From assembly GCA_965116565.1 (NCBI GenBank), contig OZ220699.1, forward strand, positions 3,348,001 through 3,412,000: a stretch of 64,000 nucleotides of DNA, read 5' to 3'. Position 1 is the first letter of the stretch; each line of letters begins with the position of its first letter. The position numbers and the translations under genes are program-made. This DNA comes from Bin87 sp965116565. GTDB lineage: Bacteria; Chloroflexota; Dehalococcoidia; Lucifugimonadales; UBA3495. Below are positions 41,937-50,802 of this stretch, in pieces. The notes below the pieces were generated by a model, which saw nothing but the letters and a program-made list of their open reading frames with translations, made no database searches and had not been told where the DNA came from.

Positions 41937-44366
41937 ATGAGACCATCAATCCTCAAGTATATGTTGCCATTGGCGCTCATACTAATGCTCGTCCCGCTGG
42001 TCATCGCTTGCGGCGGGAATGAGCCCCAACCTCAAACCCAAACCGCCGCTACGACTGCGCCGTCCAGCCCGGCCACCGCTGAGCCGGCCCAGGGCTCCGC
42101 CTCGACTTCCCAGGGTTCCACCGCTCCGACCCAGCCCGCCTCGCCCTCTACCGGCGACGCGTCCAGCGAGCCATTCCGCGTCGGCGTCATGGAATCCCTC
42201 ACCGGGCCCGGCGAAACCTACGGCACCGTCGCCGTCCAGGCCAAGCAGATGGCCGTCGAGGAAATCAACGCCGCCGGCGGCATCAACGGTCGCATGCTGG
42301 AACTCGTCGTCGAGGACTCCAAGTGCGCCGCCCAGGACGCCATCACCGCCTACAACAAGCTCACTGACGTTGACGGCGTCAAGATCATCCTCGGCACCTC
42401 TTGCAGCGGCGCCATGCTCGGCGCGGCCCCCTTGGCCGAAGCCGATGGCGTCATCCTGTTCTCCGGACTCGCCACCAACCCCGACATCGCCCACGCCGGC
42501 GACTACATCTTCCGCACCTCGATGAACGACCTCCAGCTCGGCATCGACACCGCCAACGTCATCTGGGGCGATGGCGCGCGCAACCTCGCCACGATCACGG
42601 AGACCACCGACTACGCCGAGGGTGTGCGCCGCGTTACCGCTGAACATTTCACCTCGCTCGGCGGTACCATCGTCGCCGAGGAGCGCTACGCCTCCGACAT
42701 CACCGATTTCCGCAGCCAGCTGACCAAGATCATCGGCGCAAATCCCGATGCCGTGCACGTCGCTGCCCAGTCCGAATTTTCCGGCGGCACCGTCGTCAAG
42801 CAGATTCGTGAACTGGGATACGAAGGCCCTCTCTACTCCGAAATCGTGCCCGTCGGGGCCACCGCCCTCGAGGTCGCGGGCGACGCCGCCACCGGCCTCA
42901 AGGCCATCACCGCCGAACTAGACCCCAACAATCCCAGGAGCGTCGAGGTCCTGAACAACTTCCGGTCGCGTTACGACTACGTAACCCTGCCCTGGTACCT
43001 CGGCTCCGCCTACGACGACGTGTACATCACCGCCGAATGTCTCGGCGTCACCAACGACGACCAGGACGCCAACGGCTTCCGCGACTGCCTCTATGACATC
43101 ACCTGGAGCGGCGCCATCGGCGAAAACTACAGCTTCGACTCCGACGGTGAGGTCGTCGGCTTGGCCAATGCCGTGGTGGAGGTACTCCCCACCGGCGAAC
43201 GCACCGACGACAACCAGGGCTATCGCATCCTCGGCCCGGCCTCCGCGGATGCCTCCGGCGAAGCCATGATGGCAAAGCCCGACCAGCCCTTCCGCATCGG
43301 CGCAATGGATGCGCTCACCGGAGTTGGAGAATCCTACGGCAACCCCATCGTCCAGGCCAAGCAGATGGCCGTCGAGGAAATCAACGCCGCCGGCGGCATC
43401 AACGGTCGCATGCTCGAACTCATCGCCGAAGACTCCAAGTGCAACGCCCAGGACGCCATCACCGCCTACAACAAGCTCACCGATGTTGACGGCGTCAGGA
43501 TCATCCTCGGCACCACCTGCAGCGGCGCCATGCTGGGCGCGGCTCCCCTCGCCGAAAGTGAGGGCGTCATCCTGCTCTCAGCCTCTGCAACCAGCCCCGA
43601 TATCATGGGCGCCGGTGACTACATCTTCCGCACCGCCATCAACGACGACCAGTTGGGCATCGACACCGGCAACACCATCCACGTCGACGGACACCACCAT
43701 CTGGCGACCATCACCGAGTCCACCGACTACGCCGAGGGTGCGCGCCGCACCACCGTTGCCCGTTTCGAGCAACTGGGCGGTCACGTGGTTGCCGCTGAGA
43801 GTTACGCCACCGACATCACAGACTTCCGCACCCAACTCACCAAGCTCATCGCCGCGCAGCCCGATGCGGTCTATCTCGCCTCCCAGGGAGAGTTCTCCGG
43901 CGGTACCATCATCAAGCAACTGCGCGAACTCGGTTACGAGGGCCCCATCTACACCGAATCGGTCAACACCGGCCCCGAAGCCCTCAGCATCGCCGGCGAG
44001 GCCGCCACCGGTATGAAGGCCATCATTCCCCTGGGCCTCACCAACCGCGGCGAACAGTTCCTCAAGGACTTTGAGGCGCACTTCGGCCACGTCGCCACCC
44101 AACCCTGGTTCCAGGCTTCGGCCTACGACGACGTGTACCTCGCCGCCGCCTGTCTCGCCCAAACCGGCGACGACCAGGACACCGATGGTTTCAGGGACTG
44201 CCTGTACAACATCACCTTCAGCGGAGCGATTGGCGACGACTACACGTTCGACGAGTACGGCGAGGTCGTCGGCCTGGGCAACGCCGTCGTCCAGATCCTG
44301 CCCCTCGCGGAGCGCACCGACGACAACCTCGGCTATGTCTCCCTGGGTCAGGCGCCCACTCCATAG
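41937..44366 (+). CDS. Branched-chain-type ABC binding lipoprotein with two fused binding domains
   Basis: This is a LivK-type periplasmic-binding-fold lipoprotein of 809 residues, about twice the normal size. After the signal and lipobox (VPLVIACGG) and a Thr/Pro/Gln-rich linker come two homologous Peripla_BP_6 domains. Domain 1 spans about residues 80-440 and domain 2 about 450-805. Both share AKQMAVEEINAAGGINGRML, EDSKCxAQDAITAYNKLTDV, and SGAMLGAAPLAE. They differ mostly in the ligand-facing loops, for example ETTDYAEGVRR against ESTDYAEGARR. The ATG has GGGAG upstream. It heads the transport operon, and the ligand (amino acid, amide or other) is unknown. Confidence 0.9.
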   Translation: MRPSILKYMLPLALILMLVPLVIACGGNEPQPQTQTAATTAPSSPATAEPAQGSASTSQGSTAPTQPASPSTGDASSEPFRVGVMESLTGPGETYGTVAVQAKQMAVEEINAAGGINGRMLELVVEDSKCAAQDAITAYNKLTDVDGVKIILGTSCSGAMLGAAPLAEADGVILFSGLATNPDIAHAGDYIFRTSMNDLQLGIDTANVIWGDGARNLATITETTDYAEGVRRVTAEHFTSLGGTIVAEERYASDITDFRSQLTKIIGANPDAVHVAAQSEFSGGTVVKQIRELGYEGPLYSEIVPVGATALEVAGDAATGLKAITAELDPNNPRSVEVLNNFRSRYDYVTLPWYLGSAYDDVYITAECLGVTNDDQDANGFRDCLYDITWSGAIGENYSFDSDGEVVGLANAVVEVLPTGERTDDNQGYRILGPASADASGEAMMAKPDQPFRIGAMDALTGVGESYGNPIVQAKQMAVEEINAAGGINGRMLELIAEDSKCNAQDAITAYNKLTDVDGVRIILGTTCSGAMLGAAPLAESEGVILLSASATSPDIMGAGDYIFRTAINDDQLGIDTGNTIHVDGHHHLATITESTDYAEGARRTTVARFEQLGGHVVAAESYATDITDFRTQLTKLIAAQPDAVYLASQGEFSGGTIIKQLRELGYEGPIYTESVNTGPEALSIAGEAATGMKAIIPLGLTNRGEQFLKDFEAHFGHVATQPWFQASAYDDVYLAAACLAQTGDDQDTDGFRDCLYNITFSGAIGDDYTFDEYGEVVGLGNAVVQILPLAERTDDNLGYVSLGQAPTP

Positions 44367-44393
44367 CACCGTCCCCGATACCCCGCAAACTTG

Positions 44394-44424
44394 GGCCGGC
44401 CGCAGAGATGCGGTCGGCCATTTT
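44394..44424 (+). terminator. Rho-independent terminator after the binding-protein gene
   Basis: GGCCGGCCGCA and TGCGGTCGGCC form an 11-bp stem (one G-T pair) around a GAGA loop, followed by ATTTTC, 28 bases after the stop codon. Permease genes further on therefore need their own or read-through transcription. Confidence 0.8.
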
Positions 44425-44664
44425 CGCTGTGATACTATTTCACAACTGGCCAACGCATAATCTCTGTTGCTACCCTGCGATCGCCCCCGCCTGAGTTTAT
44501 CCGGCCCATCTTCCGCTCGCCACAGCCAAACCGCCCATCGCCGGGCTGCCCCCGCGCGACGCCTCCACCACAACCATTGCGTCCATCGCCGCAGTGGTAC
44601 GATCCGCCTTACCGGGACCACAACCGCATCGCCGCCCGACCGCGCCAGCCCGCCGAGGTCCAGC

Positions 44665-45366
44665 ATGACCGCCATACGACCCGTCAACCCGCCGGCTGCA
44701 TCCGACCCTGCCTTCCGCCTCCCGGACATCCCGGAGCGTCACCCCGGCGACATGACCGGCTACGACAACCTGCGCCAATTCGGCGCAGCCGCCAATATCA
44801 TCCAGTACCTGGGTCGTCCCGAAACCACCATCGTCAGCGCCGAACATTACGTTGTCCCCGGCCCGGCCTGCGTAACCGGCGAGAACCGCTACCCCGACCT
44901 CCTGGTGGCCTTCGACGCGGACCCCGCCGCTTATCGGGCCAGCAACGGCTATGTGGTCTCCCAGCAGGGCAAGCCTCCCGACTTCATCCTGGAGGTCGCC
45001 TCGCGCGCCACGGCCGCGGATGATCTGGGCGCGAAAAATGATTACTACGAGCGCCTTGGGGTGACCGAGTACTGGCTGTTCGACAGCGAAGCGGAGTTCT
45101 ACGGATTCAACCTGGCCGGCTACCGGCTCGAGGGCGGCGGATACCAATCCATCGAGGTGACCCAAATCAGCCCCGGCGTGTTCCAGAGGTACAGCGCAAC
45201 GCTGAATCTGAATCTCAGAGCCGCGAACGGCTACCTGGGTTGGTATGACCTCGCCACCGACGAACATATCCCCACCCTGCAAACCCAAACCGCACGCGCC
45301 GACACCGCCGAAGCCCGTGTGCAGGATCTCGAAAATACGATTCGTCGGCTGCGCGGGGGCTTGTAG
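44665..45366 (+). CDS. Uma2 family (DUF820) putative endonuclease, copy 3
   Basis: This 233-residue Uma2 protein has the conserved acidic/Lys motif set YPDLLVAFD, QGKPPDFILEVASRATAADD and KNDYYERLGVTEYWLFD. A C-terminal coiled-coil tail (QTARADTAEARVQDLENTIRRL) follows. It belongs to a different subgroup from the pair near 15-16 kb and is closer to the genes at 49596 and 51870. The ATG follows CGAGGTCCAGC. It is inserted between the binding-protein and permease genes of the transporter. The region 44425-44664 before it shows no gene. Confidence 0.85.
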   Translation: MTAIRPVNPPAASDPAFRLPDIPERHPGDMTGYDNLRQFGAAANIIQYLGRPETTIVSAEHYVVPGPACVTGENRYPDLLVAFDADPAAYRASNGYVVSQQGKPPDFILEVASRATAADDLGAKNDYYERLGVTEYWLFDSEAEFYGFNLAGYRLEGGGYQSIEVTQISPGVFQRYSATLNLNLRAANGYLGWYDLATDEHIPTLQTQTARADTAEARVQDLENTIRRLRGGL

Positions 45367-45526
45367 TCCACGATCAACCAGTCCCGCGTTTCGCCTGCGC
45401 CGACCCGCGCCCGGGCCGGCCACGACCCGGACCGGCTGTCAATGTACGGTTGGTCTTTTTCCTTGTGATATTATTTGCCTGCTTGTAACCATACGATAAC
45501 TTATAACAGTGTGAGGACATTCATCC

Positions 45527-46909
45527 ATGTCCATTCAACGTGAATCCGCCCGCGGGTTGCCGCAGTTGCTGAACATACCCGGCACGCGCCTCCTAGCCGC
45601 GATATTGGCCACCGCGGTAATCGCCTACATCGCCTGGAAGATCGGCCAATCTCCGCCTCAAGCCCTCCAGTTCGCGTTCAACGGCCTCGCCGTCGGCGCA
45701 GTCTACGCGCTGCTCGCCATCGGATTCACCCTGGTGTACAGCACCGTATGGTTTTTCGACCTGTACTACGGCGCCGCCGCTGGTTTGGGAGCATACGGTG
45801 TTTTCTACTTGCGGACCTCCCCTGCCCTGGGCAGCCGCGCCGACGTCAACAGCATCTACGTCAACGCCGTATTCGCCGCCATCGTAGCCGGCGTCGTCGG
45901 CTGGACGTTGCACACGGTGTTGTATCCCCGCCTCCGTGGCCGGTTCAGTCCCAACACCATCGGTCTGGCCGTCGGCCTGCCGGCCGGAGCCATCGGCGCT
46001 TACGCCGGCGTGGTCCTCTCGTACCCCGCGCTTATCCACGTCATGCTGAGCCCTGCCGTCGGCGTCGCCGCTGCCGTCGCCGCCGTCGTCGTCCCGTACT
46101 GGATCGTTCAGTCGTTTTCCCCCAGCGTCCGCCTCTCGCTTGTCGCCGCCGTCGCGGGCATCCCCGCCGTCCTGGTCGGCGCCGCGTGTGGCTATCTCGT
46201 CTCGGGCGCGCCGGGCGCCGGCCTCTATCTCAGTTGGGCCGTGTCGTGCCTGCTCGCGGGATGCGTCGGCCTCGCCCTCTACCGCGGCCTCTACGTGTAC
46301 ATGCGCCAGCGGGCCCGCTCACCCCTGATCATGCTGGTCGCCTCATTGGGCATCCTGCTGGCCATCGCCGCATTCATCGTCATGGTTTTCGAGAGTGCCC
46401 CCCGTCCTCTGCCCGATGCTTTCGGAAGCGCTCCCTGGAAGATCGCCGGCGCGCGAATCAAGGCGTTCAACGTCTTCGGCATCGGCGTCGCCGTCGCCGG
46501 TTTCGCCGTCCTCTGGCTGCTCCTCCGGTTGACCTCGTTCGGCCGCGCCATCCGCGCCATCGGCGACGATGAGGAGGTCTCCAAGGTCGTCGGTATCAAC
46601 ACCACCGTCATCATCGCCGCCGTTTTCTTCATCGGCGCAATGTACGCCGCCCTGGCCGGCATCCTCACCGGACACGACACCGCCGTCCAGCCGCGCATGG
46701 GCCTCCTCCTGCTGCTCAAGGGCTGGATCGCCTCCGTCGTCGGCGGCATCGGCAACCTCTACGGCGCAATCGTCGGCGGATTCGTCCTCGGCGTCGTCGA
46801 ACAGTTCGGCATCTGGGACCTCGCCGGCGAGTGGAAGGACGCCATCGCCTTTATCCTGCTTATCCTGTTCCTATCCTTCTGGCCCCAGGGCCTGCTGCCC
46901 CGGAGGTGA
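45527..46909 (+). CDS. LivH-type ABC permease with an extra membrane insertion
   Basis: This is the inner-membrane permease of a branched-chain-type ABC importer. The start is typical (FNGLAVGAVYALLAIGFTLVYSTVWFFDL), as is the end (GLLLLLKGWIASVVGGIGNLYGAIVGGFVLGVVE, split here, and EDDEEVSKVVGINT-like loops). At 460 residues it is about 160 longer than LivH. The excess is an N-terminal extension and a segment at about residues 135-260 rich in membrane helices (LAVGLPAGAIGAYAGVVLSY, PAVGVAAAVAAVVVPYW). A motif like LYPRLRGRFSP (about 132) is echoed at LYVYMRQRARSP (about 252), which may mark an internal duplication. Confidence 0.85.
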   Translation: MSIQRESARGLPQLLNIPGTRLLAAILATAVIAYIAWKIGQSPPQALQFAFNGLAVGAVYALLAIGFTLVYSTVWFFDLYYGAAAGLGAYGVFYLRTSPALGSRADVNSIYVNAVFAAIVAGVVGWTLHTVLYPRLRGRFSPNTIGLAVGLPAGAIGAYAGVVLSYPALIHVMLSPAVGVAAAVAAVVVPYWIVQSFSPSVRLSLVAAVAGIPAVLVGAACGYLVSGAPGAGLYLSWAVSCLLAGCVGLALYRGLYVYMRQRARSPLIMLVASLGILLAIAAFIVMVFESAPRPLPDAFGSAPWKIAGARIKAFNVFGIGVAVAGFAVLWLLLRLTSFGRAIRAIGDDEEVSKVVGINTTVIIAAVFFIGAMYAALAGILTGHDTAVQPRMGLLLLLKGWIASVVGGIGNLYGAIVGGFVLGVVEQFGIWDLAGEWKDAIAFILLILFLSFWPQGLLPRR

Positions 46910-46913
46910 TGCC

Positions 46914-47969
46914 GTGCCCGCCGTTACCCAGCGCATACGTGAGTTGACGGGGTTGGTCCAGGACCCCGCGCAACTGGCCCGCCACGCCCGCGGCAACATC
47001 GAGCTTTGGGCCAGCCTTCTCATCATCGGGTGGGCCATCGCCTTCATGTTCTGGCAGGGCGCGGGGTTCGCCGTCATCATCGGCACCGTTTTCGCCATCT
47101 GGGCCATCCTGGCCGTCAGTCTGAATCTCATCGTCGGTTTCACCGGCCTGCTCTCCGTCGGCCACGTCGGGTTCTTCGGCATCGGGGCCTACACCATGGC
47201 CATCCTCACCTCCGACCCAGCCTACGAACAGCTCCGCACCGAGGCCATACCCACCTTCGGATGGCCCTTCTTCGCCGTCCTCCCCATATGCGCGGTCCTC
47301 GCCGGCCTGGCTGCCATTCTGGTAGGCGTGGTGTTCAACCGCTTCCGCGACGACATTTTCGTCCTGGCGTCCTTCGGTTTCGCCATCATCTCCTTCAACG
47401 TTTTCCTGAACCTGCGTCCGGTCACCCGCGGCGCTTTCGGCATCCATGAAATCGCCCGACCTCAGATCGGTGGTTGGTATTTTGACGGCGAGCTGGAATT
47501 TCTGCTGCTCTGCATGGCGTTCCTCGCCGTGGTGATGCTGGTGTCATGGTTCATCGTCACATCATCCTTCGGGCGCGTGCTCACCGCCATCCGCGAAGAC
47601 GAGCAGGCCATCGAGGTGTTCGGCTACCAGGCCACCCACTACAAGCTAGCCGTGTGGGTGATATCAGCCATGATGGCCGGCATCGCCGGCGGCCTGTTCG
47701 CCAGCTGGACTACCTTCATCGACCCCAACTCTTTCATCCTCCTAGAATCCGTCCTCATGGTCTCCATCGTCATCCTCGGCGGCCTCGCCACCATCTGGGG
47801 TTCGCTCCTCGGCGCGATAGCCTTCGTCCTCCTCGAAGAGGGCATGCGCTTCATCCCGTTCCTGCCTGCCGAACACATCGGTCAGGCCCGCCAGGCCGTC
47901 CTTGGCATCATGCTGGTCCTGCTCATGCTGTTCCGTCCCCAGGGCCTCGTTGGGAGGTATCGCCTATGA
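46914..47969 (+). CDS. LivM-type ABC permease
   Basis: This is the second permease subunit of the importer, 351 residues, with about eight membrane helices. Family features are LAVSLNLIVGFTGLLSVGHVGFFGIGAYTMAIL, split here only for description, and AIREDEQAIEVFGYQATHYKLAVWVISAMMAGIAGGL near the end. A GTG start is set by GGAGGTGAT at 46902-46910, which includes the livH stop codon. Its stop overlaps the ATPase start (ATGA), so the three genes form one tightly coupled transcript. Confidence 0.92.
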   Translation: MPAVTQRIRELTGLVQDPAQLARHARGNIELWASLLIIGWAIAFMFWQGAGFAVIIGTVFAIWAILAVSLNLIVGFTGLLSVGHVGFFGIGAYTMAILTSDPAYEQLRTEAIPTFGWPFFAVLPICAVLAGLAAILVGVVFNRFRDDIFVLASFGFAIISFNVFLNLRPVTRGAFGIHEIARPQIGGWYFDGELEFLLLCMAFLAVVMLVSWFIVTSSFGRVLTAIREDEQAIEVFGYQATHYKLAVWVISAMMAGIAGGLFASWTTFIDPNSFILLESVLMVSIVILGGLATIWGSLLGAIAFVLLEEGMRFIPFLPAEHIGQARQAVLGIMLVLLMLFRPQGLVGRYRL

Positions 47970-48724
47970 CGTCGACCCAATCCGACCGCATCGACTACGC
48001 CCTCGAGACGCAGGCTATCTCGAAGCACTTCGGCGCCGTCCGCGCCGTCGACGAGTTGAGCCTGTCCATCCCCCGCCAGGGCACCACCAGCATCGTCGGA
48101 CCCAACGGTTCCGGCAAGTCCACCCTGGTCAACCTGCTCAGCGGCGTCCTCCCTCTCGACGGCGGCATGGTCATCATCGACGGCGCGGGCCTCCGCGTCG
48201 TCAGGGCCTACGAGACCCCGGAGCACGGCCTCACCCGCACCTTCCAGGAGGTGCGGCTCTTCGACCAGATCACCGTCTGGGACAACATCATGGTCGTCCT
48301 CACCGAACGCCGACTGTTCCCCTCGCTATTGGAGCGAACCAGACCATCCACACGGCAAAAGGCCCAGAGCATTCTCGAGCAGGTCGGCATGTGGGAAAAG
48401 CGCGATTCCCACGCCCAGGAGTTGTCCTACGGCCAGCGCAAACTCCTTGAAATCGGCCGCGCCCTCGCCATGAACGTCCAGACCTATCTCCTGGACGAAC
48501 CCTTCGCCGGCCTCTTCCCCCAGATGCTCGAGCGTGTCAAGGACATCATGAAGCAGATGCGCGAAGATGGCCGCACCATCGTCTTCGTCTCCCACAACAT
48601 GGAGATCGTCCGCGAACTCTCCGATCGCATCATCGTCCTCGACAGCGGCGCCCTCCTCGCCGCCGGCGACGTCGAACCAGTCCTCAACAGCGACGAGGTC
48701 ATCGAAGCCTACCTCGGCGCATAA
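47966..48724 (+). CDS. LivG-type ABC transporter ATPase
   Basis: This is a nucleotide-binding subunit of 252 residues. Walker A is GPNGSGKSTL, the Q-loop is in RTFQEVRLFDQ, the ABC signature is LSYGQRKLLEIGRA (a known LivG variant of LSGGQ), Walker B is TYLLDEPFAGL and the switch His is in VSHNME. The start overlaps livM by 4 bases. It couples ATP hydrolysis to transport together with the LivF-type subunit downstream. Confidence 0.93.
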   Translation: MTSTQSDRIDYALETQAISKHFGAVRAVDELSLSIPRQGTTSIVGPNGSGKSTLVNLLSGVLPLDGGMVIIDGAGLRVVRAYETPEHGLTRTFQEVRLFDQITVWDNIMVVLTERRLFPSLLERTRPSTRQKAQSILEQVGMWEKRDSHAQELSYGQRKLLEIGRALAMNVQTYLLDEPFAGLFPQMLERVKDIMKQMREDGRTIVFVSHNMEIVRELSDRIIVLDSGALLAAGDVEPVLNSDEVIEAYLGA

Positions 48725-48742
48725 CCCAAATATTCGACCCGG

Positions 48743-48777
48743 TCCCCATCTCCCTCGATGGGAGAGGGCTGGGGTGA
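48743..48777. repeat. Dispersed hairpin repeat B, copy 1
   Basis: TCCCCATCTCCCTCGATGGG followed by AGAGGGCTGGGGTGA can fold (CCCATC...GATGGG-like inner pair and CCC...GGG outer pairs). Partial copies lie at 50431, 59592 and 61610. It sits between the two ATPase genes, splitting the operon by 116 bases. Confidence 0.6.
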
Positions 48778-48840
48778 CGGTGAACATCCTCGCACAAACC
48801 TTCCAACGCCGACGTCGCCATCCCAATTTCGGAAAGTCCA

Positions 48841-49572
48841 ATGACCACCAACGGCAACCCACCGCTCCTCGAACTCACCGACATATCGGTCGAGTACGGC
48901 GCAGTCCGCGCCCTCACCGACGTCTCCATGGCCATCCAGGCCGGCGAGGTCGTCGCAGTCATGGGACCCAACGGCGCCGGCAAGTCCACCGTCCTCAAGG
49001 CCGTCATGGGCCTCGCCCCCGTGGTGGCGGGAACCGTGTACTGGCGTCAGCAGCGATTGGCCGCCGAAACCCACGAGATCGTCAAGGAAGGCATCGCCTT
49101 CGTACCCCAGGGCCGCCGCGTCTTCACCCATCTGACCATCGCCGAAAATCTGGAGATGGGTTGCATCTACCTGAACGACCGGGCCGAAAAATCCCGCCGC
49201 CTCGATTCCGTGATGGAGCTTTTCCCGATCCTCTACGAGAAGCGCCGCGACTACGCCAGCCAGATGTCCGGCGGCCAGCAGCAGATGCTCGCCCTCGGCC
49301 GCGGCCTCATGGCCTCCCCCGAACTGCTGCTCCTCGACGAGCCCACCCTCGGACTCGCACCCATCATCGTCCGCGAGGTGTTCCAGAAGGTCGCCGAGAT
49401 CAGCGACCGCCTCAACACCACCATCATGGTCGTCGAGCACAACATCAAGGGCGTCCTGGATATCGTCGACCGCGCCTACGTCCTCGACAAGGGCATCGTC
49501 GTCCACAACGGCACCCCCCAGTCCATCCGCGACACTGATATACTGACACAGGTATTCCTCGGCAGCGCCTGA
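48841..49572 (+). CDS. LivF-type ABC transporter ATPase
   Basis: This is the second nucleotide-binding subunit, 243 residues. Walker A is GPNGAGKSTVLKA, the signature is MSGGQQQMLALGRGLM, Walker B is LLLLDEPTLGLAP and the His loop is VVEHNIKGVLDI. FVPQGRRVFTHLTIAENLEMG is characteristic of LivF. The ATG follows the sequence after repeat B. It is followed 23 bases later by a Uma2 gene. Confidence 0.94.
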   Translation: MTTNGNPPLLELTDISVEYGAVRALTDVSMAIQAGEVVAVMGPNGAGKSTVLKAVMGLAPVVAGTVYWRQQRLAAETHEIVKEGIAFVPQGRRVFTHLTIAENLEMGCIYLNDRAEKSRRLDSVMELFPILYEKRRDYASQMSGGQQQMLALGRGLMASPELLLLDEPTLGLAPIIVREVFQKVAEISDRLNTTIMVVEHNIKGVLDIVDRAYVLDKGIVVHNGTPQSIRDTDILTQVFLGSA

Positions 49573-49595
49573 CGACACCCTGCGGATGTGAACCC

Positions 49596-50363
49596 ATGAC
49601 TACCAAGCCTGCATCCCAACCACCCCGGCCCGGCCAGCATCGTCGCCTCACCTCGCTCCCTGGACTGTCCGAGCCCGTCGATATGCTCGAGCAAATCCCC
49701 CACGTCAGTCGCGCCTACCTCATCCTCGAAGACCATTATCTACATAGGTACGACGTGTTCGTCGGCAGCGAGGGTTGGCTCGCCCACAATGCCAGCGAAG
49801 CTCCCCGCGCGCCCCGGCCCGATTGCCTGGTGTCCTTCGGCGTTGATTTCCCATCCGAAGTAATCACCAACACCAACGGTTATGTCATCAGCGAGATCGG
49901 CAAGCCCCCGGACTTTGTGCTCGAAGTGGCGTCAAAGACCACCGACCGGCACGATTACATAGGTAAACGCGCCACCTACGCCGGGTTCCGCGTGGCCGAA
50001 TACTGGCGTTTCGACCACACCGGAGGGCAATACCACGATGCCGCCCTGGCCGGCGACCGCCTGGTCGGCGACAGCTACGAACCAATCCCGGTCGAAACCG
50101 GGACTGACGGCATCATCCGCAGCTACAGCGCGGCCCTCCAACTGGAACTGCACTGGCATCAAGGCCGGCTTCGATTCTGGAATCCTGCCACCGCCGAATA
50201 CCTCCCCGACCTCACCGAAACCAAAGCGCAGCGAGATGCCGAACGAAGGCGCGCACAAGACGCTGAGTTGCGCGTCGAGGATGAGCGAGTTGCCCGACTG
50301 TCCGCCGAAGCCCGCGTCAGGGAACTGGAAGCCGAACTCAGCCGCCGCCAATCCGAAAGCTGA
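49596..50363 (+). CDS. Uma2 family (DUF820) putative endonuclease, copy 4, with coiled-coil tail
   Basis: This is a 255-residue protein with the Uma2 motif set RPDCLVSFGVD, IGKPPDFVLEVASKTTDRHD and GKRATYAGFRVAEYWRFD. The C-terminal 60 residues (KAQRDAERRRAQDAELRVED, then RLSAEARVRELEAEL) are a charged coiled coil, as in copies 3 and 5. It follows livF by 23 bases and is likely co-transcribed with the transporter. The role is unknown. Confidence 0.85.
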   Translation: MTTKPASQPPRPGQHRRLTSLPGLSEPVDMLEQIPHVSRAYLILEDHYLHRYDVFVGSEGWLAHNASEAPRAPRPDCLVSFGVDFPSEVITNTNGYVISEIGKPPDFVLEVASKTTDRHDYIGKRATYAGFRVAEYWRFDHTGGQYHDAALAGDRLVGDSYEPIPVETGTDGIIRSYSAALQLELHWHQGRLRFWNPATAEYLPDLTETKAQRDAERRRAQDAELRVEDERVARLSAEARVRELEAELSRRQSES

Positions 50364-50802
50364 GGTCCGGATACCCCATCCCGCGTCTTCCTGTTCAGCG
50401 CCCGACACCGGTCGCCGCCTCCAACGCCTGTCCCCTCTCCCTCAATGGGAGGCGGGTTGCGGACGGAACACCCGGCCGGCCGTACCACCGGCTGTCCGGC
50501 GACATAGCCTTTCGATTACTCGCGTAGCGGGTGTGTCCGCTCATGGTGCGGAACGCCCTCCTGCGGGGGGAACCTGTCGAACCACGAGCGTACGGCAGTT
50601 GTAGAGCCGCACTGACCACGGTTGTCTCCTGTGTGCCGGCAATCGAAAAGCCCGGCCCCGAGCAGTTATCCGTGCCGGCGTCGTTACCCCTCGGCATGCT
50701 CAGAATTATCCCGTTCATCCCGTCAAAAATATCGCTCACACCAATGCGGCGACTCGCTCCCTGATAGCAACTCCCAGACGCACTTCGAACGCCCGATCTC
50801 GG
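50364..50802. other. Intergenic region with repeats A and B
   Basis: No gene is seen. It holds a partial repeat B (50431-50456) and an expanded repeat A (50537-50590) that contains an internal G/C-rich insert between its conserved ends. Confidence 0.6.
50537..50590. repeat. Dispersed palindromic repeat A, copy 2 (expanded)
   Basis: It begins CCGCTCATGGTGCGG and ends CTGTCGAACCACGAGCG. The middle contains an extra segment of about 20 bases compared with the copies at 39369 and 57524. Confidence 0.7.

Noticed and set aside
41480..42004. Minus-strand open frame of 174 codons between the TPR and transporter genes
   Set aside because: It overlaps the true start of the binding-protein gene, and no family motif is visible.
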